NCBI GenBank assembly: GCA_937890575.1
Contig: CALADZ010000005.1
Coordinates: 14,398 to 78,397, forward strand
Reading direction: 5' to 3'
Length of the DNA: 64,000 nucleotides
From: MAG-120531 sp002378585
GTDB lineage: Bacteria; Bacteroidota; Bacteroidia; Flavobacteriales; Flavobacteriaceae
The notes under the pieces are model-generated. The model was not told the origin of the DNA. It did not search any database and saw nothing but the letters and a program-made list of their open reading frames with translations. Shown one piece after another: positions 52,382 to 61,341 of the stretch (position 1 is the first letter of the stretch; the number at the start of each line of letters is the position of its first letter). The position numbers were made by a program, and so were the translations under genes.

Positions 52382-53700
52382 AATATTTGTTTTGTTGTTT
52401 GTTGAATCATCCACCTTCTATCTTGACGAACTCCCACGACCCATATAATTGATCCATCAGCCTGGCAAAGTAGCCATTGCTCATTTTTCATGAGGGTGGA
52501 AAACTTTTGATCTTTATAGAATTTGTGGAGCTTTTTACTTCCATTCATACCTGTGGGATATAGGGTATCCCCAGTTTTTCGCTTGCGCAATATCAAGGGG
52601 AATTCCACTAGATCCTTATCTATATAAATGCGATGATTTTCTTCTGAAGCGATGGTATCCACCATAGACCATTCCAGAGATATTGGTTCCGAGAGACTTC
52701 CTTGAGGGCCAGCCAAATAATAAAATTCACTTTCCTCGGTTGATGGGTCAATCCTTTGTATCAGTAAGGAATTTCTGTTTTTATGAATTATATGGCTGTT
52801 TGTGTGTACCCTACTTCCTGATTGGCCATTAAAAATCCAGTCTTTCGAGACGGCTGATGGATCATATCCATAGGGCCTGAGTAACGCATGAACAAGCGTT
52901 TTGGCAAGTGGGTACTTAGTATCCGATGAATCTGTAGATACAAAACGATACACGGCTGCTAAATCTAGCTTGTTTTCCTCCATGCAATGGGTTTTAGCCA
53001 GAGTTAGATAGGCATCTAACAAAACAGAGTCCTCCCGAAGATTGTGCTGGGTTTTGGATAGATTGCTTTTGGTTTGAGGAAATAGTGTGTACCAAACAGG
53101 TAGCAATTCATTCCTCACCTTATTTCGCGTGTAGTCTGATTTAGCATTGCTTTGATCCTCTCGCCACTTCAATTGATTGGATTCGGCCCAAAGTTGCAGT
53201 TCGGACTTCTCAAAAGGCAATAAGGGTCGCCAAAAAACACCTCGCTTGGGGGGAACCCCCAGTAACCCCCTAATCCCAGATCCTCTTGCTGATTGAAGGG
53301 CAAAATTTTCTATGGAATCATCCAAATGATGAGCGGTTAATACCGCTAATGCACCCGATTCATTGGCTATTTCTTGAAACCATCGGTACCTGATTTCGCG
53401 AGCAGCTACTTGAATAGACACTTTATGTTCTAAGGCATAAGTATTTGCATCACAAGTGTATATGTGTGCGTTAATTCCGAGTTTTTTGGCGAGCTCATGG
53501 ACAAATTCAGCATCCAGATCACTTTCTTTTCCGCGCAGTTGAAAATTCACATGAGCCAGCGAGAAATCTAGTTTTAATCGGCCACAAAGGTGTGCCAAAA
53601 CAACGCTATCTATGCCAGAACTGCAGGCCACAATAAAATGGTTATCCAGCAGTTCATCAAAAGATTCCTCCAAATGTTTGGCCCAACGAGTTTCTAGCAT
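52360..53700 (-). CDS. tilS: tRNA(Ile)-lysidine synthase
   Basis: TilS adds lysine to the wobble cytidine of the tRNA-Ile that reads AUA. The 446-residue protein has the N-type ATP-pyrophosphatase P-loop VACSSGIDSVVLAHLCG (about 24-40), HVNFQLRGKESDLDAEFV, TAHHLDDSIENFALQ, and RGLLGVPPKRGVFWRPLLPF. C-terminal TilS domains (for example LPLILRKRKTGDTLYP-like segment EFPLILRKRKTGDTLYPTG and KLHKFYKDQK) are present. The stop lies after the start of dsbD (22-base overlap), so the two are co-transcribed and coupled. It is essential in most bacteria. Confidence 0.95.
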   Translation of the reverse strand: MLETRWAKHLEESFDELLDNHFIVACSSGIDSVVLAHLCGRLKLDFSLAHVNFQLRGKESDLDAEFVHELAKKLGINAHIYTCDANTYALEHKVSIQVAAREIRYRWFQEIANESGALAVLTAHHLDDSIENFALQSARGSGIRGLLGVPPKRGVFWRPLLPFEKSELQLWAESNQLKWREDQSNAKSDYTRNKVRNELLPVWYTLFPQTKSNLSKTQHNLREDSVLLDAYLTLAKTHCMEENKLDLAAVYRFVSTDSSDTKYPLAKTLVHALLRPYGYDPSAVSKDWIFNGQSGSRVHTNSHIIHKNRNSLLIQRIDPSTEESEFYYLAGPQGSLSEPISLEWSMVDTIASEENHRIYIDKDLVEFPLILRKRKTGDTLYPTGMNGSKKLHKFYKDQKFSTLMKNEQWLLCQADGSIIWVVGVRQDRRWMIQQTTKQILCVQLNS

Positions 53701-53721
53701 TTAGGAGGAATTTTCATGTGT

Positions 53722-55122
53722 CTAACTGTGAATAGATCGGTTTTCTGTAGCGGCCAGTGCGGCTTCCTTAATCGCTTCTGCATAGGTTGGGTGAGCATGA
53801 CTCATTCGCGCAATATCCTCGGCAGATGCCCTGAATTCCATGGCGGTAACCGCCTCGGCAATTAAATCAGCACAGCGTGCGCCGATCATATGCACCCCCA
53901 AAACCTCATCCGTCTTGGCGTGGGCCAATATCTTTACAAAACCATCTGTATCCATACTCGCTCTGGATCTACCCAGCGCGCGCATGGGGAAAGACCCAGA
54001 CTTATAGGGTATTTCTGCCAGTTGAAGTTGTTCTTCTGTTTGACCAACTCCAGCTACTTCTGGCCATGTGTAGACCACTCCAGGAATCAAATTATAATTG
54101 ATATGAGGTTTTTGACCGGCAATTATTTCTGCAACCAATACACCCTCTTCCTCAGCTTTGTGTGCTAGCATAGCTCCCTTGACTACATCACCTAGGGCAT
54201 AAATATGAGGTATGTTGGTTTGAAGATGCTCATTGGTTTGTATTCTACCTCGGTCGTCAGTGTGAATGCCAACATTTTCTAAACCTAGACCTTCCGTGTA
54301 AGCCTTTCGACCAATAGATACCAAGCAATAATCTCCTTCAAAAGAAACTTGATTCCCCTTGGCATCGGTAGCTTCAACCACTACCTGGTCTTTGACACGA
54401 CTCACCTTGGTCACTTTGTGGCTTAAGGCAAATTGCATTTTTTGTTTTTTCAAGACCCTGAGCAATTCTTTAGAAAGTGATTTATCCATGCCGGGGATAA
54501 TGCCGTCCATGTATTCAATCACGGTTACTTGTGCGCCTAATCTGTGGTAGACTTGTCCCAACTCCAATCCGATAACTCCCCCACCAATAACTAGAAGATG
54601 TTTGGGGATTTCTTTAAGCTTTAAAGCCTCTGTGGAGGTAATGATTCTTTCTTTATCAATGGCCGCAAAGGGCAAAGTAGCCGGCTTGGAACCTGTAGCA
54701 ATAATGATATTCTTGGCCTCAACTTTGGTTTTTTTACCGTCTTTGTCAACTACTTCAAGGGTGTTGGCTTGAATAAACGAACCTTTTCCGTGAATCACAG
54801 TCACCTTGTTTTTATCCATCAAAAAATCAATCCCCTTGGTGGTAGTAGCCACCACTTCATCCTTGCGGGCTATCATTTGAGCTAGATTTACTTTGATACT
54901 TCCCTCCACATCTATACCGTGCTCCTTGAACTGGTGCACCGCAGTTTCGTAATGATGGGAAGAGTCCAGCAATGTTTTTGAAGGGATACAACCTACATTT
55001 AGGCAAGTCCCCCCCAACGTATCATACTTTTCAATTAAAACCGTTTTTAAACCCAATTGGGCACAGCGAATCGCAGCGACATAACCTCCAGGTCCAGCTC
55101 CGAGTACAGCAACATCATACAT
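53722..55122 (-). CDS. lpdA: Dihydrolipoyl dehydrogenase
   Basis: This E3 flavoprotein reoxidises dihydrolipoamide of 2-oxo acid dehydrogenase and glycine cleavage complexes, passing electrons to NAD. The 466-residue protein has the FAD site VAVLGAGPGGYVAAIRCAQ, the redox disulfide GGTCLNVGCIPSK (Cys40/Cys45), the NAD site VIGGGVIGLELGQVYHRLGA, the second FAD segment IYALGDVVKGAMLAHKAEEE, and the catalytic His-Glu pair in HAHPTYAEAIKEAAL. It could serve the E1 fusion encoded at 20.8 kb, but E3 is usually shared among complexes. tilS begins 21 bases after the stop. Confidence 0.96.
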   Translation of the reverse strand: MYDVAVLGAGPGGYVAAIRCAQLGLKTVLIEKYDTLGGTCLNVGCIPSKTLLDSSHHYETAVHQFKEHGIDVEGSIKVNLAQMIARKDEVVATTTKGIDFLMDKNKVTVIHGKGSFIQANTLEVVDKDGKKTKVEAKNIIIATGSKPATLPFAAIDKERIITSTEALKLKEIPKHLLVIGGGVIGLELGQVYHRLGAQVTVIEYMDGIIPGMDKSLSKELLRVLKKQKMQFALSHKVTKVSRVKDQVVVEATDAKGNQVSFEGDYCLVSIGRKAYTEGLGLENVGIHTDDRGRIQTNEHLQTNIPHIYALGDVVKGAMLAHKAEEEGVLVAEIIAGQKPHINYNLIPGVVYTWPEVAGVGQTEEQLQLAEIPYKSGSFPMRALGRSRASMDTDGFVKILAHAKTDEVLGVHMIGARCADLIAEAVTAMEFRASAEDIARMSHAHPTYAEAIKEAALAATENRSIHS

Positions 55123-55145
55123 AAGACTAGCATTTAAATACGGTT

Positions 55146-55153
55146 CAAAAATA
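55146..55153 (-). promoter_or_regulatory. Putative lpdA -7 element (TATTTTTG)
   Basis: On the minus strand TATTTTTG is an exact TAnnTTTG match, 23 bases before the lpdA ATG at 55122. The nearest TTG (plus 55181-55183) is 27 bases upstream, too long for a confident pair. Confidence 0.35.
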
Positions 55154-55200
55154 ATACATTTAAATGGCTTTAAACCCTACCAACCTCGGATAAAATACCC

Positions 55201-55229
55201 TTGTTTTGGTGCGTAAACCCATTAATTTG
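55201..55229 (+). promoter_or_regulatory. Putative nhaC promoter (TTG-N18-TTAATTTG)
   Basis: TTG at 55201-55203 is followed 18 bases later by TTAATTTG (55222-55229), which has one mismatch to TAnnTTTG. The leader to the ATG at 55256 would be about 22 bases. Confidence 0.38.
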
Positions 55230-55255
55230 TAATATTACGTTTTATAAACAATCCT

Positions 55256-56707
55256 ATGTCTACTAACCCATCTAACGATTCAGTCCCTGCAATTTCAATT
55301 TTTGAATCTTTAGTACCAATTGTCGTACTAGTAGCCCTTTTAGCTCTTAACGTTGTGCTTTATGGAGACAGCGCCTTGGCGGGTTCTAATCAATTTGTTC
55401 TATTGCTGGGTGGTTTTGTGGCTGCTCTAGTGGGATTTCGTCGTCGTATTTCTTTTAAATACATGATGGAAAAAGTCTCCGAGAATGTTCAGTCCACAAC
55501 TTCAGCCTTGTTAATCCTACTCATGGTGGGTGCTTTATCCGGCACTTGGTTAATCAGTGGCATTATACCCTCCATGATTTATTATGGGTTACAAATACTT
55601 AACCCAACCATTTTTCTTGCCGCCTGTGTGCTCATATGTTCCATAATATCTATAGCTACTGGTAGCTCTTGGACTACATCAGCCACGGTTGGAATTGCCC
55701 TAATCGGTATTGGTGATGCACTTGGGGTGTCCATGGGAATGACTGCAGGAGCTATTTTATCCGGTGCTTATTTCGGTGATAAATTATCCCCGTTAAGCGA
55801 TACAACCAATTTGGCGCCTGCTATGGCTGGAGGTGAGTTATTTGACCACATTAAATACATGATGTGGACAACAGTACCCACCTATTTGGTGACGCTGATC
55901 GTTTTTGTTATACTGGGTTTGAATATAGAGGTGAGCGCCCTCGATCAAACTCAAGAGATGTTGTTTCAGATCAAGCAAACCTTTGATGTTACGCCTTGGT
56001 TGTTTCTAGTGCCCTTATCCGTAGTATTGATGATTGTGAAAAAAACTCCTCCTCTGATCGCGCTTTTGGTGGGTACTCTATTGGGTGGCGTATTTGCCCT
56101 TATGTTTCAACCTGAGGTAGTTATGGGAATCACTGGCGCTAAGGAATTTAATCCAGCTGCTGCCTATAAAGGAATTATGGACGCAATCACCATACAAATT
56201 TCAATACCTTCAGAACACCCCATTTTAGGAGATCTATTTCAATCCAAGGGTATGTATGGAATGTTGGGGACTATATGGCTGATTGTGTGCGCCATGGTTT
56301 TCGGTGGGATTATGGATGGCATTGGCGCTCTTAACCGGCTGAGTCAAGCGTTGTTGTCCGTTGCCAAAACTACTTTTGGTCTTTTTGCTAGTACAGTCGC
56401 TAGTTGTTTGGCCTTAAACTTAACCGCCTCTGATCAGTATATTTCTATAGTTGTGCCAGGAAAAATGTTTGCCAAGGCATATAAAGACAAAGGTCTGGCT
56501 CCAGAAAATCTGAGCCGAACATTAGAGGATTCAGGAACAGTAACCTCTGTATTGGTGCCGTGGAATACCTGTGGGGCCTACCACAGCGGTGTTTTAGGAG
56601 TGCCGGTAGCTAGTTATTTTGTCTACGCTATTTTCAATTGGTTAAGCCCAATCACTACACTTATTTTCGCGGCTTTTTCTATTAAAATCAAACAGCTCAG
56701 GGGATAA
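55256..56707 (+). CDS. nhaC: Na+/H+ antiporter, NhaC family
   Basis: This inner-membrane antiporter exports Na+ in exchange for H+, useful for a marine or alkaline habitat. The 483-residue protein has about eleven hydrophobic segments and NhaC-family phrases: ATGSSWTTSATVGIALIGIG, SGAYFGDKLSPLSDTTNLAP (charged and Ser/Thr residues in the membrane), LNLTASDQYISIVVPGKMF, and SRTLEDSGTVTSVLVPWNTC with GAYHSGVLGV after it. It stands alone between the divergent lpdA and ftsK. A T-run with poor inverted repeats (56700-56747) follows the stop and might end transcription. Confidence 0.93.
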   Translation: MSTNPSNDSVPAISIFESLVPIVVLVALLALNVVLYGDSALAGSNQFVLLLGGFVAALVGFRRRISFKYMMEKVSENVQSTTSALLILLMVGALSGTWLISGIIPSMIYYGLQILNPTIFLAACVLICSIISIATGSSWTTSATVGIALIGIGDALGVSMGMTAGAILSGAYFGDKLSPLSDTTNLAPAMAGGELFDHIKYMMWTTVPTYLVTLIVFVILGLNIEVSALDQTQEMLFQIKQTFDVTPWLFLVPLSVVLMIVKKTPPLIALLVGTLLGGVFALMFQPEVVMGITGAKEFNPAAAYKGIMDAITIQISIPSEHPILGDLFQSKGMYGMLGTIWLIVCAMVFGGIMDGIGALNRLSQALLSVAKTTFGLFASTVASCLALNLTASDQYISIVVPGKMFAKAYKDKGLAPENLSRTLEDSGTVTSVLVPWNTCGAYHSGVLGVPVASYFVYAIFNWLSPITTLIFAAFSIKIKQLRG

Positions 56708-56776
56708 ATTTGGCTTGTATTGATGCCATGGCCCCACTCTTTTTTTTGTACTTTAGTACCCGAATTTTGACGAACT

Positions 56777-59212
56777 ATGGCCGCTAAATCAACGAAGGCA
56801 AAAGCTGACCTTTCCCCTAAAAAAATATTCGCTATTTCAAGGAAAAACCGAATCATCCTTGGCTTTTTCACCATGGTACTGGCCATAGCTTTCCTGATTG
56901 CATTGATTTCTTTTCTAAGCACCTGGAAAGAAGACCAAAGTATCCTGGGCGATTGGATGAACAGAAGTACGGTAGCAAAAAACACCTTGAATAAATTTGG
57001 AGCCGTCGTTGCCTACTATGCTTTATATCAAGGTTTTGGTGTTAGCAGCTTTATTTTTGGGTATTTATTAGGTATCTCTGGTTGGGCGATGATGTTTACT
57101 TCCAAAAGGTTTTCCCTTTGGTCACAATGGTTTTGGGGCCTTTACTCAGTGATTTTTCTCAGTGTAGGGTTTGGTTTCTTGTTTACTTCTGCTCCCTTGT
57201 GGGGAGGAGTTGTGGGCTATGAGATGAATTTGTTGTTGAAGGATTATGCAGGAACAACTGGAGTCGGGCTGATTCTATTATGTGCGCTCATGATTTTTGC
57301 CGTGCGTGTGTTGCAATTTGACCCGGAGAAAATTCAACTAGCTACATGGTTTACACGATTTAAGAACAACAAAAACACTGTTGGCTCAATAGATACGGAG
57401 TCACCAGTAGCACTTGAGGAGGATGAGATTTCTGTACCGCTAATTCCCGTCGACCCTGCTGAATCTGTCCTGAATGAGTCTCAACCAGTTGATTTTCCTG
57501 ATGAAAGCCAGGAGGAATCCGATCAGCAAACACTCAGTGCTGAATCCAGGGTACAGGTCCCGCTATCATGGAAGCCCGCAATGGAGGCATCTACCCTACA
57601 TGAAAGCAACAAGGAACCAAGCCCAGAGGGTGATGTTCCTATAGAACTAAATGAAATCACCCAAGAAACAGAGGAAACAGATAATCTCGCTGCACAAATT
57701 AGAGATCAATTTGGGGATTTTGACCCTACACTGGAATTAAGCAATTACCAATTTCCTCCTATTGAATTGCTAGCAGCTCATGGAAGCTCGGGAAGTATTA
57801 CCATCAATGAGGAAGAATTAGAGGAAAACAAAAATAAAATTGTAGACACCTTAAAAAATTACAGTATTGGTATCGCGCAAATTAAAGCGACCATTGGACC
57901 TACGGTTACTCTTTATGAAATTGTTCCAGAAGCGGGTATTCGTATATCAAAAATTAAAAACTTAGAGGATGATATCGCCTTGTCGTTATCTGCTTTAGGC
58001 ATTAGGATCATTGCACCTATACCGGGTAAGGGAACTATTGGTATTGAAGTGCCCAACAAAAATCCTTCTGTGGTCTCTATGAGGTCCGTGATCGCCTCCA
58101 CTAAATTTCAAAAGGCAGAGATGGAATTACCCATCGCATTTGGAAAAACCATCAGCAATGAGACGTTTGTTGTTGATTTGGCCAAAATGCCTCACATGCT
58201 GATGGCTGGAGCTACAGGACAAGGAAAATCGGTGGGATTAAATGCGGTATTGACCTCATTATTGTATAAAAAGCACCCAGCTGAAGTAAAATTTGTCTTG
58301 GTTGACCCAAAAAAGGTAGAATTAACCTTATACAACAAAATTGAACGTCATTTTTTAGCCAAACTACCCGATTCGGCTGATGCGATCATTACCGACAACA
58401 CAAAAGTAATCCATACCTTAAATTCATTGTGTATTGAAATGGATCAACGATACGAGTTGCTTAAACTCGCAATGGTTCGAAACATAAAAGAATACAACGA
58501 AAAGTTTAAGTCACGTAGGCTAAATCCCAATGAAGGACATCAATTTCTACCTTATATCGTCTTGGTTATCGACGAATTTGCCGACCTGATCATGACCGCA
58601 GGCAAAGAGGTGGAGACACCTATAGCCCGATTGGCCCAATTGGCCAGAGCGATTGGTATTCACTTAATCATAGCTACGCAAAGGCCTTCAGTTAATGTGA
58701 TTACTGGAATAATTAAAGCCAACTTTCCGGCCCGTTTGGCTTTTAGGGTGACTTCAAAAATTGACTCCCGTACTATTTTAGACACCCAGGGTGCGGATCA
58801 GTTGATTGGACGTGGAGATATGTTATTTACTCAAGGAAATGATGTGACGCGCATCCAGTGCGCCTTTGTTGATACCCCTGAGATTCAAAAACTAACTGAA
58901 TTTATCGGATCACAGCGCGGATATGCCCAGGCACATCTTCTTCCCGAATATGTTGGTGAAGAATCCAGCTTAGATATGTCCGATTTAGGGGAACGCGACC
59001 CTTTGTTTAGAGAGGCAGCCGAAGTATTGGTGATTGCCCAACAAGGTTCTGCTTCCCTAATCCAACGAAAACTAAAGTTGGGCTACAACCGAGCGGGTAG
59101 GTTAATCGATCAGTTAGAGGCAGCGGGCATTGTCGGTCCATTTGAAGGCAGTAAAGCCCGACAAGTCCTCATACGTGACATGCAAGCGCTCGAGCAATTT
59201 TTTAATCAATAA
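56777..59212 (+). CDS. ftsK: DNA translocase FtsK
   Basis: FtsK pumps chromosome termini through the division septum and activates dimer resolution. The 811-residue protein has an N-terminal membrane part with four hydrophobic segments (about 22-180), an acidic Ser/Glu/Pro-rich linker (about 205-310), and the motor with GATGQGKSVGLNAVLTS (Walker A, about 480-496), VLVIDEFADLIMTAGKEVE (Walker B) and IATQRPSVNVITGIIKANFP. The C-terminal gamma winged helix begins DPLFREAAEVLVIAQQGSAS and contains LKLGYNRAGRLIDQLEAAG. The linker is far shorter than in E. coli, as is usual. A one-mismatch -7 element, GAATTTTG, lies at 56762-56769. It heads the cluster with lolA, lptG and ribB. Confidence 0.96.
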   Translation: MAAKSTKAKADLSPKKIFAISRKNRIILGFFTMVLAIAFLIALISFLSTWKEDQSILGDWMNRSTVAKNTLNKFGAVVAYYALYQGFGVSSFIFGYLLGISGWAMMFTSKRFSLWSQWFWGLYSVIFLSVGFGFLFTSAPLWGGVVGYEMNLLLKDYAGTTGVGLILLCALMIFAVRVLQFDPEKIQLATWFTRFKNNKNTVGSIDTESPVALEEDEISVPLIPVDPAESVLNESQPVDFPDESQEESDQQTLSAESRVQVPLSWKPAMEASTLHESNKEPSPEGDVPIELNEITQETEETDNLAAQIRDQFGDFDPTLELSNYQFPPIELLAAHGSSGSITINEEELEENKNKIVDTLKNYSIGIAQIKATIGPTVTLYEIVPEAGIRISKIKNLEDDIALSLSALGIRIIAPIPGKGTIGIEVPNKNPSVVSMRSVIASTKFQKAEMELPIAFGKTISNETFVVDLAKMPHMLMAGATGQGKSVGLNAVLTSLLYKKHPAEVKFVLVDPKKVELTLYNKIERHFLAKLPDSADAIITDNTKVIHTLNSLCIEMDQRYELLKLAMVRNIKEYNEKFKSRRLNPNEGHQFLPYIVLVIDEFADLIMTAGKEVETPIARLAQLARAIGIHLIIATQRPSVNVITGIIKANFPARLAFRVTSKIDSRTILDTQGADQLIGRGDMLFTQGNDVTRIQCAFVDTPEIQKLTEFIGSQRGYAQAHLLPEYVGEESSLDMSDLGERDPLFREAAEVLVIAQQGSASLIQRKLKLGYNRAGRLIDQLEAAGIVGPFEGSKARQVLIRDMQALEQFFNQ

Positions 59213-59221
59213 ATTCACCCT

Positions 59222-59863
59222 ATGAGACTATTCTGGTCATTATTTATATCCTGTATATTATCCTGTCAGCTCCATGCACAAGATCAATCCAAAGCATTGC
59301 TGGATCGCCTGTCACAAAAAGTGCTTTCTCACCAAAACATACAGATTGCCTTTGATTATGTATTGGATAATAAAGATGCAGGTGTTCAACAAAAAACAGC
59401 AGGTAAATTGATTCTTAAAGGAAAAAATTATCGCTTTGAAATGTTAGGAGCCATCCAAATTTTTGATGGTATAAAGGTGTATACTATTGTAGACGACAAT
59501 GAAGAAGTCACCGTTGAAGCCCCTCAGAAATCAGATGCCTCTGAGCTTTCACCTCAAGACTTAATTCAATTTTACAAACAGGGTTACACGTATAAATGGG
59601 ATATTGAACAACCGGTCGGAAACCGAAAAATACAATACATCAAATTAACGCCTATTGCGTCTAAATCATCGCTTCAATCGATCTTACTGGGTATTGATAC
59701 CAAAAACCTAGAGATTTACAAGGTAATACAAACCGGAAAAAACGGCACCAAAACAACGCTAACAGTCCAAAGCTGGAAGGTAAATCAACCATTATCGGCC
59801 AATGCATTACTGTTTGATCGTGCCTATTACACCAAGAAAGGGTACTACATCAGCGAATTGTGA
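59222..59863 (+). CDS. LolA-like outer-membrane lipoprotein carrier
   Basis: LolA ferries lipoproteins from the inner to the outer membrane through the periplasm. The 213-residue protein has a signal peptide (LFWSLFISCILSCQLHAQ) and a single beta-rich LolA fold: IQIAFDYVLDNKDAGVQQKTAG then KLILKGKNYRFEM, FDGIKVYTIVDDNEEVTVE, and TVQSWKVNQPLSANALLFD. The Cys residues in the signal peptide do not fit a lipobox at the expected cleavage site, so it should be soluble. It lies 9 bases after ftsK and overlaps the lptG start by 4 bases. The ftsK-lolA pair is common in Bacteroidota. Confidence 0.88.
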   Translation: MRLFWSLFISCILSCQLHAQDQSKALLDRLSQKVLSHQNIQIAFDYVLDNKDAGVQQKTAGKLILKGKNYRFEMLGAIQIFDGIKVYTIVDDNEEVTVEAPQKSDASELSPQDLIQFYKQGYTYKWDIEQPVGNRKIQYIKLTPIASKSSLQSILLGIDTKNLEIYKVIQTGKNGTKTTLTVQSWKVNQPLSANALLFDRAYYTKKGYYISEL

Positions 59864-61341
59864 AACGACTAGACCGTTATATCTTTTTTCAATTTCTTCA
59901 AAATTTTGGAGCATCCTTCGTTATTTTGATGGCTATTTTCATTTTTCAAATGATCTGGTTGTTTATCGACAACCTGGCTGGAAAAGGATTAGATCTTTTG
60001 GTTATCGGTAAATTTATTTTTTACATGATACCTGACCTGACAGAAAAGGTACTTCCGCTAACCGTATTGCTCTCCTCTATTCTCACATTTGGCAGTTTTG
60101 CAGAGCACTACGAGTTTGCTGCCATGAAAGCATCAGGTATATCCTTGCAAAGGAGTATGCGGAGTTTAATCGTGTTGGTTTCATTTATGGGGTTATTTAC
60201 CTTCTATTTTGCCAACGAAGTAATTCCAGCAGCCAAAAAAAAATCATACAGTCTTCAAAAAAACATTGCCAAGGTAAAACCTGCGGTGGCAATCGCAGAA
60301 GGGCTTTTTAATGATTTTGAAGGTACTGGAATGAATATTCACGTGGTCGATAAATACGGGGAAGATGACCGTATGCTCCAAGGAGTAACCATTCACAAAA
60401 AAGACAATACAGGAAGAAATAATGTCTTGATCAAAGCGACTACGGGTGAGTTCATCAATGATCCGCTTAGCAATCATATTCAACTGCTACTTCACGATGG
60501 TGTGTACTACGAAAATATTCAAACCAAAGGGATTGAACAAAACAAAAAACATCCTTGGGCCCAGGCAAAATTTGATACGTACCGATTACTCATTGATTTA
60601 TCGGAAGTGTATAATGTGGATTTAGACGAATCCATCGATGTAAATTCTGAAAAAATGAAGAATATTTTTCGTTTGCAAAACGATATAGATTCTATTTATC
60701 AGAACAATCAATTAATGGTTGAGGCATTGACCAACAACATCAGAGGACGTTTAGGCGCCCCGCTCACCTACTTAAATCCCCAGGCACAAGCAGCAGAAGA
60801 ATTAGCGAGCGATATAGATACCAGTAGTGTTGAGCCTGTAGTGAATATGCCAGATCTGCTCTCCAGACTAGATGAATACAAACAAGTCCATTTATATGGG
60901 GTAGCACAAAACAATATAACCAATGCTTTAACTACGATACAAAACAAAAAAGAAGAAATGTATTTTAGGTATAAAGTATACCAAGCTCATATTCTTGAGT
61001 TGCATAAAAAATATGCGTTGGCCCTGTCTTGCATCGTTTTGTTTTTTGTTGGTGCTCCGTTGGGAGCTATTATTAGAAAAGGCGGGCTTGGGTTGCCATT
61101 AATCATAGCGGTAGTTTTGTTTTTAACCTATTATTTCTTGGGGGTATTTACGTACAATTATGCTAAAGAGGGAAATATTCATCCTTATTTAGGGGCCTGG
61201 CTCCCTACAATGATCATGCTTCCATTAGGTGTGTTTCTCACGTATAGAGCTACCCATGATCAAGGCTTACTCAGTATGGGACCCATCATAGGAACTATAG
61301 AGCAATGGTGGAACAAATGGATAAAACAAAAGACAACATGA
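59860..61341 (+). CDS. LptF/LptG-family permease (YjgP/YjgQ)
   Basis: This inner-membrane component of the Lpt machine extracts lipopolysaccharide from the membrane for export. The 493-residue protein starts with GTG at 59860 (VKRLDRYIFFQFLQNFGAS) within the end of lolA. Three N-terminal membrane segments (about 12-120, with PLTVLLSSILTFGSFAEHYE and FAAMKASGISLQRSMRSL, the coupling helix region) come first. A large periplasmic domain (about 125-375) and three C-terminal segments with FVGAPLGAIIRKGGLGLPL follow. The LptB2 ATPase is not in the window, and only one permease gene is here, so whether this is LptF or LptG is not certain. Confidence 0.92.
   Translation: MKRLDRYIFFQFLQNFGASFVILMAIFIFQMIWLFIDNLAGKGLDLLVIGKFIFYMIPDLTEKVLPLTVLLSSILTFGSFAEHYEFAAMKASGISLQRSMRSLIVLVSFMGLFTFYFANEVIPAAKKKSYSLQKNIAKVKPAVAIAEGLFNDFEGTGMNIHVVDKYGEDDRMLQGVTIHKKDNTGRNNVLIKATTGEFINDPLSNHIQLLLHDGVYYENIQTKGIEQNKKHPWAQAKFDTYRLLIDLSEVYNVDLDESIDVNSEKMKNIFRLQNDIDSIYQNNQLMVEALTNNIRGRLGAPLTYLNPQAQAAEELASDIDTSSVEPVVNMPDLLSRLDEYKQVHLYGVAQNNITNALTTIQNKKEEMYFRYKVYQAHILELHKKYALALSCIVLFFVGAPLGAIIRKGGLGLPLIIAVVLFLTYYFLGVFTYNYAKEGNIHPYLGAWLPTMIMLPLGVFLTYRATHDQGLLSMGPIIGTIEQWWNKWIKQKTT

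Noticed and set aside
56700..56747. Possible nhaC terminator with a T8 run
   Set aside because: The paired GGGG/CCCC and TGGC/GCCA arms are separated by large unpaired regions, so a stable hairpin is doubtful.
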